Assembly: GCA_047967505.1 (NCBI GenBank)
Contig: CM106539.1
Length of the DNA stretch: 64,000 nt
DNA from: Dipteris shenzhenensis
Taxonomy: Eukaryota; Polypodiophyta; Polypodiopsida; Gleicheniales
Direction: 5' to 3' (one strand)
Shown: one piece after another, positions 23,171-35,235 of the stretch
Position numbering within the stretch: the stretch's first letter is position 1
Layout: every line of letters begins with the position of its first letter
Translations under genes and position numbers: made by a program
The notes under the pieces: model-generated
Told to the model about the DNA's origin: nothing
The model's database searches: none
The model's input: only the letters and a program-made list of their open reading frames with translations

Positions 23171-23693
23171 TTTGATGAGAAACCAAGAGGATACACTGAA
23201 TGAAATAGATATAGTGATAGAAATTCGACTTCTGGAGAGCAAATCATTACAATGCATGTGGGTGGCCATGTGAGGTCACAAGTGCCATACCGTGTTGTAG
23301 TGATCTAAAAATTGTATGAAGCAGATTCCATGCATAAGATAAAATTTGATGAGAAACCAAGAGGATAAAGTGAATGAAATAGATACAATGATAGAAATTG
23401 GACTTTTGAAGGGAAATCATCACAACATAATGTGGGTGGCCACATGAGGTCACAAGTGCCATATTGCATTGTAGTGGTTTGAAAATGCTATGAGACCAAT
23501 TGCATGGGTAAGCTATAATTTTATGAGGAACCAAAAGGATACAAAAAATAAAATAGATACACTGATAGACATTGGACTTCTAAAGAGCAAATCATCGTAA
23601 TGCGATGCAAGTGGCCATGTGAGGTCACAAGTGCCATATCACACTCTCGTGATTTGAAAATAATACTTGCTACCAGGACATTGATAAAATAGT
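23171..23693. repeat. Three-copy tandem repeat, ~174 bp unit
   Basis: Copies start near 23171, 23345 and 23520 with TTTGATGAGAAACCAAGAGG or a close variant. Each continues with AATGAAATAGATA, then GAGGTCACAAGTGCCATA about 90 bp later. Unit spacings are 174 and 175 bp and copies differ at several positions. Frames here on the minus strand repeat CDMALVTS-HGHPH only because of the repeat. Confidence 0.85.
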
Positions 23694-25150
23694 AGCGAGA
23701 TTGGAATTTCCCTGAGCCCACAAATAGTCATTGTATTTTAGTTTTAATAAAATATTTGAAGCATTTTGTGGAGTTTTGGACTTCTCAAACTACCATCATC
23801 CATGATCTATGCTTCTCTACTCAATTTGTCATACTTGATTTTGTGTCGATTTGCTTCCATGTTAATACTTAAATGTCTATGGAAAGAAAATTGTTGCTTT
23901 TTTAGTGTCAATAATATGTGAGAGTAATATTTTTTGAGAATTATATGAATTATCTGACGTCTACTCGAGTAAGGTCGATTTATGGCTTTTGATGTCCACG
24001 ACTAGACCATTGCATCAATACACTCCCATACCTATGGATCCAAACTATTCTCTTTCCAATACTTGCCACAAGCAGTCAACATAGGCATTTGCATCAATGA
24101 TACATGAAGGAGGGCTCCCTTATCACCACCCAGCCACAAATTCCCCTCAAGCTCCAATCTCTCTTCCTCTAACTTCACACGAGGTCTCAGCTACCTCTAT
24201 AATTTTTATGCTTTGCCATAGACAAAACCACTTGGAAATTTGCAAAATCCATGATTATATTGGGTCTCTATGCCTAAAAATACTTTCTAACTAGACTTCT
24301 TAATCCATCATGAGAACCTTCATTGCCTCCAATATTTGCACTCAAATCTAGGAAAATCTGCAAAGGAATGGACCATATATCTTTCTATAAATTGTAAAGT
24401 TTTTATTAAGGCATATGTAAGGTAGCAAATGCATTCATAAGAAGGGGGCTTATAATTGGAAATTCTACTTTTTTTCTAGAAATCCACTAAGAGAAGAGAT
24501 TCAACCCTAGTTCTCACAGTATACAACATGAAACATGTGTACTTAGAGAAGGGATTCAACCCTAGTGCTCACTGTATACAACATGTAGCATAGTAGATTC
24601 ATTAATGGATTAGGATTTTTCAATTTGGGGGAGTTATGGGCCATTTATCTAATATAATAATGGTATGTACATGTACCTAGGGGACCTTAAATTATATTAA
24701 AAATTGTAAAGTTTCAAATATAGGGTATTTTAAATGTGTGCTTGCTCGCATGTGTTCCATGGATTTTCATAGAGTGACCGCTCGAGGGACTTAAAATTTG
24801 AATTGTGGAAAAAAATCCAAAAGATTAATATGAAGAATTAAGGGTAAAGCCCTATGTAAATATACGCATGTGGTATGCAGAAGATTTGAATAGTGAACCT
24901 TTCAAGCTAAACTCTAACACCAAGATGCAAAAGCAAATACTAGCTTGTCTTTCCATCCGATAATTTCTTTTTGATGCCATCACAAAGCAAAATCAAAATA
25001 TCCTCTCCCCTAATTTACATATCATTAAATGAACCACAGAGGGAGAAGGGAAAACAATAATGGATAAGTGTGCATAGTCCGCCTCCAAGAATCTTGTTGT
25101 TAAAAACAAATATTCACTTGTGTTTTAGTTATTATTGTTAGTGAAGTTGT
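23694..25150. other. Unassigned AT-rich DNA with a 55 bp duplication
   Basis: A 55 bp direct duplication starts at 24491 and 24546 (GAGAAGRGATTCAACCCTAG). Otherwise nothing was recognised. Confidence 0.4.
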
Positions 25151-25154
25151 AATG

Positions 25155-25182
25155 CTCTCTCTCTCTCTCTCTCTCTCTCTCC
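25155..25182. repeat. (CT)n microsatellite
   Basis: Simple CT run. Confidence 0.9.
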
Positions 25183-25490
25183 AATGGTATGAATCTCACA
25201 TTATTTTTACTCTTGTTAAACTTTGTGGCATGGGCTGCGTTCATACTTCCATTGTTTGAGTATGAAAATTTCCTTCTTTTCTTCGCCTACGTCTAGGCCC
25301 TAGGGTCAAGAGTCTACAATAAGGTGAGATGTTCGACGTAAGAGCACATGGTGCCTGAGAATCCATTCGGAAATTCAGAGGAGCTGTGCTCCAGACTCCA
25401 GAGTCCAAACTTCAAAGTCAATCACGTACGCGAGTGATCATTGTGGATATAGAATCTAGGATTTGATATGATGAGGCAGGCGACAACACA

Positions 25491-26497
25491 CTACAAGAAA
25501 GCGTTTTGGAAATTGAACACGAAAAATCGACTAGCTAGTTGCGCTGGAAATTGCCTGGAATCTGCATGCGGCCCGCGGGGGACCCAAATCTTCTTGTTGC
25601 GATCACACAAGAGACGACAATAGGAATCCGGCAACAACTGCACGGAAGCATCGGAATAGACACCATAGCCCAGTGACCCCCAGTTCCCAGTCACCAGCGC
25701 CGCGGTCGTGATTCGTCAGTCGTGGCATGCTTTCAATGCAGTCCTGATAGCATTTTCGGCAGGTGCCAGGGCGATTCGGAAAGCGGTTCTGGTACCAATG
25801 GCGCCAATAGGTTTCCCTGCACATACCTGAAGGTGAGACAATGAGCAAGCTTGTATCAATTATAAGTCCGTTGTCCATTATTCCAGCAGCACGCAAGCAA
25901 CCTGCTTTGCTCCAATCAGATTCAGATTGGCATTCATTCGCGAATCTGAAATTTGAAAGCTGTTGTCGCGGCAAAACATTCCACGGTCCACCATTTCCCC
26001 GGCTTCAATTGATTCACAACTTACAAGAATCCAACATGCTTTCCAGTGGAGTTGTGAGTCCCGAGTCCGCAACTTCCCACTTGACTCATTCTTGGCTCGT
26101 TCTCGACACTAAAGAACAAGGCCAAACTACTGTAGGATGTCCACAGTCCATGCGTATTGCACATAAAATAACCGAAAGGCTGTGAAAACGTCTCTGGATT
26201 CTGGGCGATGGGGCCATCGCCCACCACAGCTTGAAAACTGAATGCCCAGGGGCCAGAACTCAAATTTGAATCCAGCGCTCTAGCTGGAGATTGCAATCTC
26301 GAAAGCCACAACCGGCAGAAGAAAACTTGGAAAGTTGGAGATTCCTCAAGGCTCAATCCTTTGTTTGACAAAGAGGCTCCAACCTCCCACCGGACTGTGT
26401 ATCCCTCGAATAAATCGACGATCGATTGTGTCATTGTACTTCTCAATTGTTTGCAGTTTAGAAGACAAGGGTTGACTTCATATACCAAATTTATCAA
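25491..26497 (-). other. Possible host gene fragment of unknown function
   Basis: This region has a balanced, gene-like composition unlike its AT-rich surroundings. On the minus strand a 158-codon frame (26497-26021) has varied composition with phrases such as GPWAFSFQAVVGDGPIAQNP and PFGYFMCNTHG. It ends at a strong donor-like TTCTT/GTAAGT. Downstream, after a TTCAG acceptor-like site near 25830, another frame gives GKPIGAIGTRTAFRIALAP and, past one stop, GNWGSLGYGVYSD. I do not recognise the family. It could be an old gene fragment or pseudogene, or chance open frames; start and splicing are not established. Confidence 0.25.
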
Positions 26498-26654
26498 AAT
26501 TTTCAGACTTCCATCACATGGTAGTCCCGACTCCCACCGTTCACAAAAAAACTTTTGGGAGAAAAGTCAATATGACTAGAATTTCGGAACCGGGAACACT
26601 CAATATACTGACTTCTCCCAAAAGTTTTGGTGAAAATCTGAAAATTTTGATGAA
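26491..26654. repeat. Small fold-back (stem-loop) sequence
   Basis: Two inverted pairs are nested: TCAAAATTTTCAGA near 26494 with TCTGAAAATTTTGA near 26637, and AAAACTTTTGGGAGAA(A)AGTC near 26549 with GACTTCTCCCAAAAGTTTT at 26609-26628. Total ~165 bp. It could be a MITE remnant or a local palindrome. Confidence 0.55.
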
Positions 26655-28129
26655 ACTAATATGATAAGCATTTTGGAATAGTGGGTAACGTTGGGATCAC
26701 TTAGTGATTCTTGAAGGAAGCTTTGGTCTTTTGGGGCTGCACCCTGTATGCCCACTCTCTCTCTTAGAGTATGACATGCTCATGATTCATATGAAAGATA
26801 GAACAATGGACAAATGTGAGTTCACACTTGAATATAGATTGCACATATGTCACATGAGTTAGACTGGATTGAAGAATAAAAATACTCTCACTGCTCATCA
26901 TATGTGAGATGCAGTACAAATGCCATTGCCACACTCAACGCACAATTCCTTTGTTCCACTCACCCACTATCTTATCTTAGATATCCACGCTCTCTCATGT
27001 ACCCAAGCTAAGTCCTATTTACATGCTATTATTCCAACCATATTCAGTGCACTTTTCCACTCATCCACCGCCACCATGTAGCAACTTCACACACCTGATC
27101 CTTTGTAGTCTATTGTGTCACACCTACTCTTGTAACCCATAATAATCTCTAATAGCAACAACTCAATATCGATACATTGTTAACAAACTCAGGCTTGGTG
27201 TATTCCTTATGAAGAATGTTTTGTCACTGATGTAGCCAAACCACTAGTGAAGACCCTTTCAAGATTTTAGCATGAATTCTTGCTTATAGAATTGGCAAAA
27301 TTGCTACATGATTTTTCTTCACCCTCGCTCAATGCATTGACTCCATCTTTCTCAAGGTGTTATGGTTTGGTTTAATGATTTGGACTTGAGGGGTCCACCT
27401 TGTGTAAGCCATGTATAAAACGTGTGTTCAAAAGATAGTTTAAGAACCCCTCGCTAACATTTTTTGCCCTATTTTATATTACCCTATTGTGAGTCTTTTT
27501 ATTGATCATTATATCCCTTCTATAAATGTGAAATTTCATAAGCTTGTGTTTTTTGCTCTCCTCTTGTATTTGTGTAAATTGAATCAAATGCTACCTAGAA
27601 AAGCCATGTTGTGTGACCAACTAAAACAGCATGCACCCTTTCCACACACACATGTGCTCAATAAGAAGTATTTACAACTTTGTATCGATGCAATTCACAA
27701 TATCTCATGTATTTGCTTCATTTTTTTTTTCATAATTTGTATACTCCCAAACTTGTCACTAGGTGCCTTAAGACCCCAAAGATAGAGTTCTGCATGTTGT
27801 TATATAGAACAAGAAAGGGCTATATAGGTCTTTGGGAAGATTTATGAAACAATGGTAGATCATAGATAGGGACTTAGTGTAGAAATACGTAGTGAATAGG
27901 TTTGACCTTCTCCTTATCAAAGACATGATGCAGGTACAGAGATTTCTTGATTTGGATGTGGGGTAGGCAGATTAAAGCTTTGCATTAATTCCATCAAAAG
28001 GGTAAAAAAGGTTGATTCCCAATCTTATCTTCTTCAACATACATAATATTAGTAAGCTTTTAAATAAGAAGTGGCTAAGGAAGAATGAAATGAAGTCTCG
28101 GGTATTTAGATTTGAGAAGATTTGGGACA
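26655..28129. other. Unassigned AT-rich DNA
   Basis: No recognised gene. The 98-codon frame at 27489-27785 has no motif. Confidence 0.35.
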
Positions 28130-28425
28130 AAAAATTACTTGAAAAGAGATCTTGTCTGTTATAGTGGCTAATTATTTACAAGATTGTCTAGAAAGGGAAT
28201 AGAGCTATAGTTATTGAGATAAAGGGCTTTAATGCACCAACATTGTCACAATACCCCAAAAGATACTACTCACTTGTTTTTGAATTGTAGGTTGTCCTAT
28301 GTGATTTGAATGAACTTTTGGCAAATTAGAGGTTGATTCACCCCTTGCTGGCAATTGGGGGACAAACCTTAAGTTGGCAAGGGCCAAAGGTTGGCTGAAA
28401 GTGATTGCTTACAATTGATGCATCT
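28130..28425 (+). pseudogene. LINE remnant, zf-RVT-like tail
   Basis: Near 28260-28345 the frame reads THLFLNCRLSYVI-MNFWQIRG, matching the HLF-x-C-x-S-x-x-IW signature of the cysteine-rich domain that follows reverse transcriptase in plant L1-type LINEs (the expected W codon is TGA). No other LINE domain is recognisable upstream. Confidence 0.5.
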
Positions 28426-28429
28426 TGAG

Positions 28430-29357
28430 CCTTTGTTTAGCTGAGAAAGTGAGCATAAGTGAGCACTGTTTTTCCAAAGTTGTCTTGTATCCCACGAAGG
28501 GATTATTTTTTGTGAGTGCAATACTCTTCCCACTAGGGGAATTTTTTGGATAACAATTTTTAAAATTGTTGGGCTATTTCATTGGAGTTTATGCCTCAAA
28601 TGCTTCAGGAAAAGTTGGTGATTGGCAGTTTGCAGTCTTGTGACAGCAGTAAAAAGTGAGCAGGTGGTTGTTTCAGAAGTGAATATCAGAGAATCCATGA
28701 GGAAATGTCTTCTGAGTTGAACTAAGAAGTTTTAGTTTTCATGACAATGTACAATCTTGTTTTTGAAAGCATTTCAATTTGAGATTTAGAGAAAAAGTTA
28801 TGATGCCCAGTATGGCCATGATTTACAGTTTTGACAGTTTATGATAGTAGCTAGAAAAAGTGAGCAGGGGGCTACTTTCAACAGTAAATATCAAAAAATC
28901 CATAATGAATTTGGACCTACAGTAAACTAGGAGTTTGTAGATCTATTTGGTCGTCTACAACTTTGGTGTTTACAGCAAAGGCAACCGAGTTACGGTTGGG
29001 AAGATATTGACAGTTCCAAACAGTCCAAAACTATTGTAGACTGTTATTACAGCAGTAAAAGTTTGCAGGTGGTGGTTTCCAACAGCAGATATAAGGAAAT
29101 CTGTAAGGATTTTGGACTTGCTGTAAACTGAGAAGTTGTAGAGTTTTCTACAAGCTACACTTCTTCTGTTTACACCTTTTGCATCGGAGCTACCATGAAA
29201 AAGCTATTGGCTAGTTTTGGGATGCCCCGAGGTCACTTACAGCAGAACACATATTTGTGACAGTGACAAAGTGGCTGTTGTCATTGCAATTGATATTTTT
29301 TGGGCTTGAGTTTGGTACATTGGTGCAGTGTATCCTGGTTGTTCTGTCATCCATTAT
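28430..29357 (+). mobile_element. Untranslated leader of copia element with ~200 bp repeats
   Basis: Three diverged copies of a ~200 bp unit start near 28643, 28847 and 29046. Each has AGTAAAA-GT(GAG)CAGG, then a TATCA/ATATAAGGAAATC block and TTGTAGA..CTACAAC or a variant. No LTR or primer binding site could be placed upstream, so the 5' end may be missing. Confidence 0.45.
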
Positions 29358-32238
29358 GATGGCTTCGACATCAGCAAATGCATTGTTTAACATTGAGAAG
29401 TTGGATGGCACAAACTTCTCCTATTGGAAGGAGCAAATCTACAATGTTCTGGTGTAGAAGAAGCAAGTAAAGCCTATAAAATGCAAAAGCATAAAGCCTA
29501 AGGATTGGAAAGATGATGAAGAGTGGAAGGAATCGGATGAGCTTGCATGCTCCACGATCATGCTCACACTTTCAAAATCGGTGTATTTCAATGTGAAAGA
29601 TACTGTAGGTGGTGCCTATGGTGTGTGGACAAAGTTGCATGATCTTTATGAGAAGCAGAGTGCCGCTTGTCAAGTGTATTCGGTGAAGAAACTCATAGAT
29701 CTTCGCATGGAAGAAGGGACTTCCATGTCTAGCCATTTAAATGAGTTTAAAACAATTTTCAGTCAACTTTCAGCTCAAAAATTTGCCTTTGATGACTCAA
29801 TTAAGGCAATGTTCTTATTGGTCACCCTTTCTAAAAGTTGGGATACTTTTAGGAATGCTATAAGCAATTCAGCCCATGCAGGAGGCCTGACAAGCAGTGA
29901 TGTTGAGAGTAGCCTTCTCACTGAGGAGGTAAATAGAAAGAACAATGCTGGAACTAAAAGTTCAAGTGCTCTCAATGTGAGAGGGATGTCATATTCTAGG
30001 GGGAAATACCATGACAAAAATACAAGCAAGTCTAGAAGCAAATCTAGAGAAAAATCCCATGCCAAAAAGGATTTGGAATGCTTCTATTGTGGGAAGAAAG
30101 GCCATTTCAAAAAGGATTGCTACAAATGGAAGAACGATAAAGGCAAAGGCAAAGCTAATGTGCAACCCAAGAAGGAAGAGAAATCCATGGTCAATATAGA
30201 GGAAGTGAATGCCATAAGTAGCAATAGTGATGAGGGTGACATTCTTTATGCCTCTATGTTTGAGCATGCTTTTCTTGTGACTAGTGATGATGCATTGTCA
30301 CAGAATTGGATACTAGACTCAGAGCATCTTTCCATGTCACTCCACATAGGGAGTGGTTTACCATTTATGATGCAGGAAGGAAAGGAACCGTGAGACTTGG
30401 AAATGATTATCCATGTGACATTGTTGGAGTGGGAGATATCCACTTGTCTCTTCCTAATGGTTCTACATTTGTACTCAAGAATGTTAGGCATGTTCCAAAT
30501 CTGAAAAAGAGCTTGATAAGTACAGGACAGCTTGATGATGATGGCTATCATGTGTTTTTTGGCAACAATACATGGAAAATTAGCAAAGGGTCACTTGTGA
30601 TTGCTAGAGGTTCCAAGCATGGAACGTTGTACTCAATGCATGTGTCAAGCATAAGAGATAATGTAATCAAATTTGTGACCGATCAGCCATCCATCTCTTT
30701 GTGGCATCATCTGTTGGGACACATGAGCATGACAGGAATGAAGATACTTTCTAGTTTGCAGTAGGTTCCCGTGTTTAATTTTTCACATTTTAGCATGTGT
30801 GAGCATTGCATGTATGGGAAGCAAACATGGTCTTCACATAAAAAATCTTTGGGCAAGAAGACGCTTGAACCATTGGAGTTGGTTCACAGTGATGTGTATG
30901 GGCCTATGCCTACTGTCTCATTGGGTGGTGCTTCTTACTTTGCTACTTTCATTGATGATGCTACACGGAAAGTGTGGGTCTATCCTTTCCGAAAGAAGAG
31001 TGATGTCTTTGATGCATTTCAAAAGTTCTTAGCATTTGCTGAAAATCAGTCGGGCAAGAAGCTCAAATGCTTGCATATTGATAATGGAGGAGAGTATACA
31101 TTTCATGCATTTAAGAATTTTTGTGAGCTACGTGGCATCAAGCGGGAGTTGGCTACTCCTGAGAATCCTTCTCAAAATGGGGTTGCTGAGAAGATGAATA
31201 GAACTATTCAAGAAAGGAATATAAGCATGCTTTCTAATGCTGGTCTACCTCATGGCTTTTGGCCTGAGTCTATCAAGACAACAATACATCTTATCAATAG
31301 ATCGCCTAGCAAGGCACTAGATGGGAAAGTGTCAGAAGAGGTTTGGTCAGGCAAGCCACCATCTTATGGGCATCTTCGTGTATTTAGCTGTGAAGCTTAT
31401 GTTCATATCCCTAAGGAAAAATGCAGCAAGCTTGATCCAAAGTCAAGGAAGTGCATTTTTCTCGAATATGGTGATTCAGGCGAGATGGGATACCGATTGT
31501 GGGATCTAGAGGCCAAAAAGATAGTACACAACCATGATATTATCTTTAATGAGGACAAGATGCACAAGAAGCTAGAAAAGACTGTTGAGATACACAAAGT
31601 GGTGTTTCAAGAGGATGGACAACCACCATATGAGAGGCATGCACAACCTATTCCACATGATGCAGGGCATGGACAGGCCGTAGATCGTGATGTGGGAGAG
31701 CCACATCTAGGTGGACAACCGTGGGTTATGTAGGAAAATCAGTTGGGACAGCAAGATGCTCATGGTGAGCAAGTGTTGAGACAGGGCCACTAGAGTCTCA
31801 CGACCTCCACAGAGGTATGCTCCATCTCTAGATTATGTCATGTTGATAGATTGTGGTGAGCCTTCATGCTTTGAGGATGCTATGTCTAGGAATGACAAGC
31901 ATAAGTGGGAGAAGGCTATGTAGTCAAAGATGGATTCTTTGATGAAGAATGCTACTTGGGATTTGGTTTATTTGCCCAAAGGAAAGCATGCATTGCCATG
32001 CAAATGGGTTTACAAGCTGAAGATGTCTCCAACAGATGCATTGCCTAAGTATAAGCCAAGGTTGGTAGCCAAGGGTTTTAAGCAGGAGAAGGGTATTGAC
32101 TTTGATGAGATCTTTCCCCCAGTGGTGAAGATGACTACCCTTCGTATAGTGCTTGCATTGGTTTCCAAAGAGGACATGGAGCTTGTCCAAATAAAAGTAA
32201 AAACAGCTTTTCTACATGGAGATCTTCATGAGCAAATC
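29358..32238 (+). pseudogene. Ty1/copia gag-pol, 5' part (gag, PR, INT, RT start)
   Basis: Gag starts MASTSANALFNIEKLDGTNF at 29358 and runs to a CCHC knuckle CFYCGKKGHFKKDC (about 30080-30121). The protease motif WILDS(G)ASFHVTPH is broken by a one-base deletion near 30323. GAG-pre-integrase and integrase follow, with HHLLGHMS, CMYGKQ, HSDVYG, HIDNGGEY and NGVAEK (D, D, E present), then the RT start WKWVYKLK-type region CKWVYKLKM, RLVAKGFKQEKGIDFDE, and KTAFLHGDLHEQI, where it is interrupted at about 32238. In-frame TAG stops occur at 29455, 30762, 31731 and 31921, and there is a second frameshift near 31790. The RT resumes at 35612 after a composite insert. It is dead, but the domain order is complete. 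Confidence 0.88.
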
Positions 32239-34440
32239 ATTACCCCAATCTGGGGTGTCATCATCACAAATCCAAAAACCATTGGATTTATGCCAATTAA
32301 TGTGTGCACCTGCAACTGTGGAAAATAAATCCAAGACTGTCCAGAAGGAAGTGAGCATCCTAGGGGAGGCATCCAAAAAAACAGCTGTGTCATTTGCCAA
32401 CTCACTATCCAGGAGCTCTTCTTCCCAATGGATAGGAAGCGTCAGCCCATAAATATCAGCTTGAGATCTAATGTAGATACTCATAGCTTCCGCCACAAAC
32501 AGAAAAAGAAAAGGGGCAAGAGGACATCCGTGGCAGACTGATCTGGAAATCTAAAACTTGTTCCCTCTTACCCCCCCAATGAGCACCTGGCTATGGGCTG
32601 GTCTGTAGAGAGAGGATAGTCCTCTAATCCATGCATTTGAAAAACCAAAGCGAGATAGAGTACCCTCTAAAGAATCCCAGTCTACTCTGTCATAAGCTTT
32701 CTCAAAGTCCAAGAGTAGAATGGCCAATCTCTGGCGGCTCTACATGGCCCATTTTGAGGCCTCCCAAAATGAAAAAATATTATAAAAAATACTTCTGCCA
32801 TGCATAAAGCCTGTCTGTGTGTCATGAATCAAATTTGGAAGAAAAACCTGTAGCCGCAGACTGATGGCTTTTACCAGAATCTTGTCAAAGGTGCCCAATA
32901 GAGTGATGTGTCTCCATTGAGATACAAGATTCCTATTACCCCCCTTTGGGATGAGATGAATGAGACCATCTGTAAGTGAGTCCGGCATCTCACCAAAGTC
33001 CCACACGCCTTGCATGGTTGATGTAATGTGATCACCAATCTACTCCCAAAAAGTAATGAAAAAGGAAGGGGTAAGTCCATCCGAACCTGGGCACTTGCCC
33101 TTGGGAAGGGCAAGTAATGCAGTCTTGAATTCTACATTGGTGAAAGGTGCATCCAAAGAAACATACATCTCATCCTTCACCAATACAGGGATACACTGCC
33201 AAATAACCTCTCTGGCACCATCTATAGCCTGTGTGCCCGGATCTGTAGTAAGAAAGGATGAAAAAAAATATGAAGCTACACGTATGACAACATTAGGATC
33301 TGCTGACTGTAACACCCCATCTAAGTCAACAAGCTGTGAGACACTATCTCTACTATGTCTGGGCCCATGAGTAGAGAAAAAGTGTTTGTTGACCCTGCCA
33401 CCCATTTGAATCCAAAAGGATTCCTGAGCATGAAAGTCATATTCTGCTCTCTGATCCAACAATGCCTATATATGAGCCCTTGCTGTAGCAAGGCTCCTAA
33501 ATCCAAACATCTGTGGGCCTCTTCTGCTCTTCCCTCTGAAGGGATGCTAACTGCTGGCGTATACCAATCTCACGTCTGAGAATCTCATGTCTCCTGGAAT
33601 CAGTAACTATATGATAATAGTCAGTAATTCCGGATAAGGTTGCAGCTACCTGAGATGGGTGGACAGCTCCACCCTGTATGTGAGAAACCCAAATCTATAA
33701 AATATCCTCCGTGAGGCTCTCCTCTACATAAAAAGCATCCGGAATCTTGACATTGGCAGAGCGTCCTCTCCGATGAGGCTCACAAATCTGCAACACCACT
33801 GGAAAATGATCTGAGGTGGAAACCTAGTGGAAATGCATACAGATCCTCCTCTGTCAAGTGCCCAATCGTCTACATAAAATCTGTCAATATGTGCATGGAT
33901 GGGCATGTGTATTCTCCTGTTCGACCAATAGTACAGGAGTGACTGTGGCATAACATGAAAGGCATCATCCAACCAAGTGTCCCTGCCACTGTACTAAAAG
34001 AGAAAGGCATCCCATCCTATCTGCCTCCCTTTTTGTTTGAAGGCAAATCAACCATGTTGAAGTCACCACCAATGATCCAAGATTTTGCAAGGGGGGGCCA
34101 AGAGAGTAACTCCTTCCAAAAGAATATCCGCTCCCCTCTGTTGTTGGGAGCATAAAGATTGAGAAGACCAATCTTACGCCCTCCAATCAAAATAATGATC
34201 CATTGAGCTCTAGAGGGGGAGATAATACCATGACCAACAACCAAGGGGAGAATAGGAGAAATTGAAATGCAAGTACCTCCCCTTGTGCCCATAGCAGGCA
34301 ACTAGAAGGTATGTCTTGAAAGCAGTTTGCCAGACTTAGAGCAATCACTGGCATCCAACTTGTGTTCTTTGATAAAAAGGATATCAATAGCACCTCTAGT
34401 GACACTTAGATGAAGCTGAAGCTGCCTATGACAACGGTGT
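32239..34440 (-). pseudogene. L1-type LINE ORF2 (endonuclease + RT), 3'-truncated
   Basis: Read on the minus strand from 34440. The endonuclease start has TRGAIDILFIKEHKLD (the QETK region), then LLNLYAPNNRGE, WIIGGDFNMVD and HAHIDRFYVDDWAL. The RT has KCPGSDGLTPSFF, IHLIPKGG, WRHITLLGTFDKILVKAIS, TQTGFMHGRSI and LLLDFEKAYDRVDWDSL, and then a mutated catalytic FADD region (SWQMTQLFF frame-shifted) and INWHKSNGFW. It stops there, so it lacks the RT C-terminus, zf-RVT and RNase H. Multiple frameshifts and stops. It sits inside the copia RT. LINEs normally lose their 5' end, so loss of the 3' end is odd. Confidence 0.85.
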
Positions 34441-35235
34441 GGAACTCCGCCCAGGACCTGTATGTTCTAGCTGACTATCCTCATCGATAGGAGGATGCTA
34501 GATGGAAAGGCTTACCCAACCTAGTAGAGAAGACCAGCTTCCCCTATGCCGAAACACTCCTGCTAAGGGCAAGAAACTCAATAGGTGAAAGAATCCCCAC
34601 ACCTGCTGAAGTGGAGGCCCTATCAAAAGGAGTCCCAATGACCGAGACCCCTAAGGTGGAGGGCACAAACTCCTCCTCATCCATGAAAGTAGCCGAATCT
34701 GCCAGTGCTGAGAAAGAGTACTGATAAACAAGTCTCGCTAAGAAGTGCGAAGAAGACCTACACTCATGGAAGATGGAGAAGGACCTGCCGGGCCTCTATC
34801 AGTAGAACTAGAGCTGGGGGCTGAGGAGGCCTATGGATGGGCTAAAGAGGAATCTGGAGTCCTCATATGTGCATGCACTTTCTCTGTTGTCTTGACTATG
34901 GCAAGAACAGTCTGTGGTAAAGAAGTACCTGTAGCCCCCTTGTGGTCAAAAACCAAGGTGACTAGGGCTAGTGCATTTGAAGGCCCCTCCTAATGTGGAG
35001 CTGTAGTGTCTGGGGCTGCAACAACATCCACCTCTGGAGTCTGGAAGGCATCTATCTGAACAAGATCAAAGGACTCCTCCTGAGGTAAGGGAGCCGATAT
35101 GATAGCTCTCCACCATGGGACTAGGTGTGCTGCGAGCATTGGGCGCTCTGCTGCACCTGGTGGTCTTGGGGTGCACGAAGCAAGGCACCCTGCTGCTCCT
35201 GGTGGTCCTGGATTGCATGGTACAGGGTGCTCGAG
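34441..35235 (-). other. Probable LINE 5'/ORF1-side sequence plus C/G-rich imperfect repeat
   Basis: Lies directly 5' of the LINE endonuclease on the minus strand, so it may be ORF1 or linker sequence, but no RRM or zinc knuckle is recognised. At 35110-35225 a GCACC(T)GGTGGTC-type unit is imperfectly repeated. Frames on both strands are short. Confidence 0.35.

Noticed and set aside
25484-25500. CACTACAAGAAA, identical to the terminal repeat of CACTA (En/Spm) transposons
   Set aside because: No matching inverted end (TTTCTTGTAGTG), target duplication or transposase was found, so it may be chance; worth a check with a wider window.
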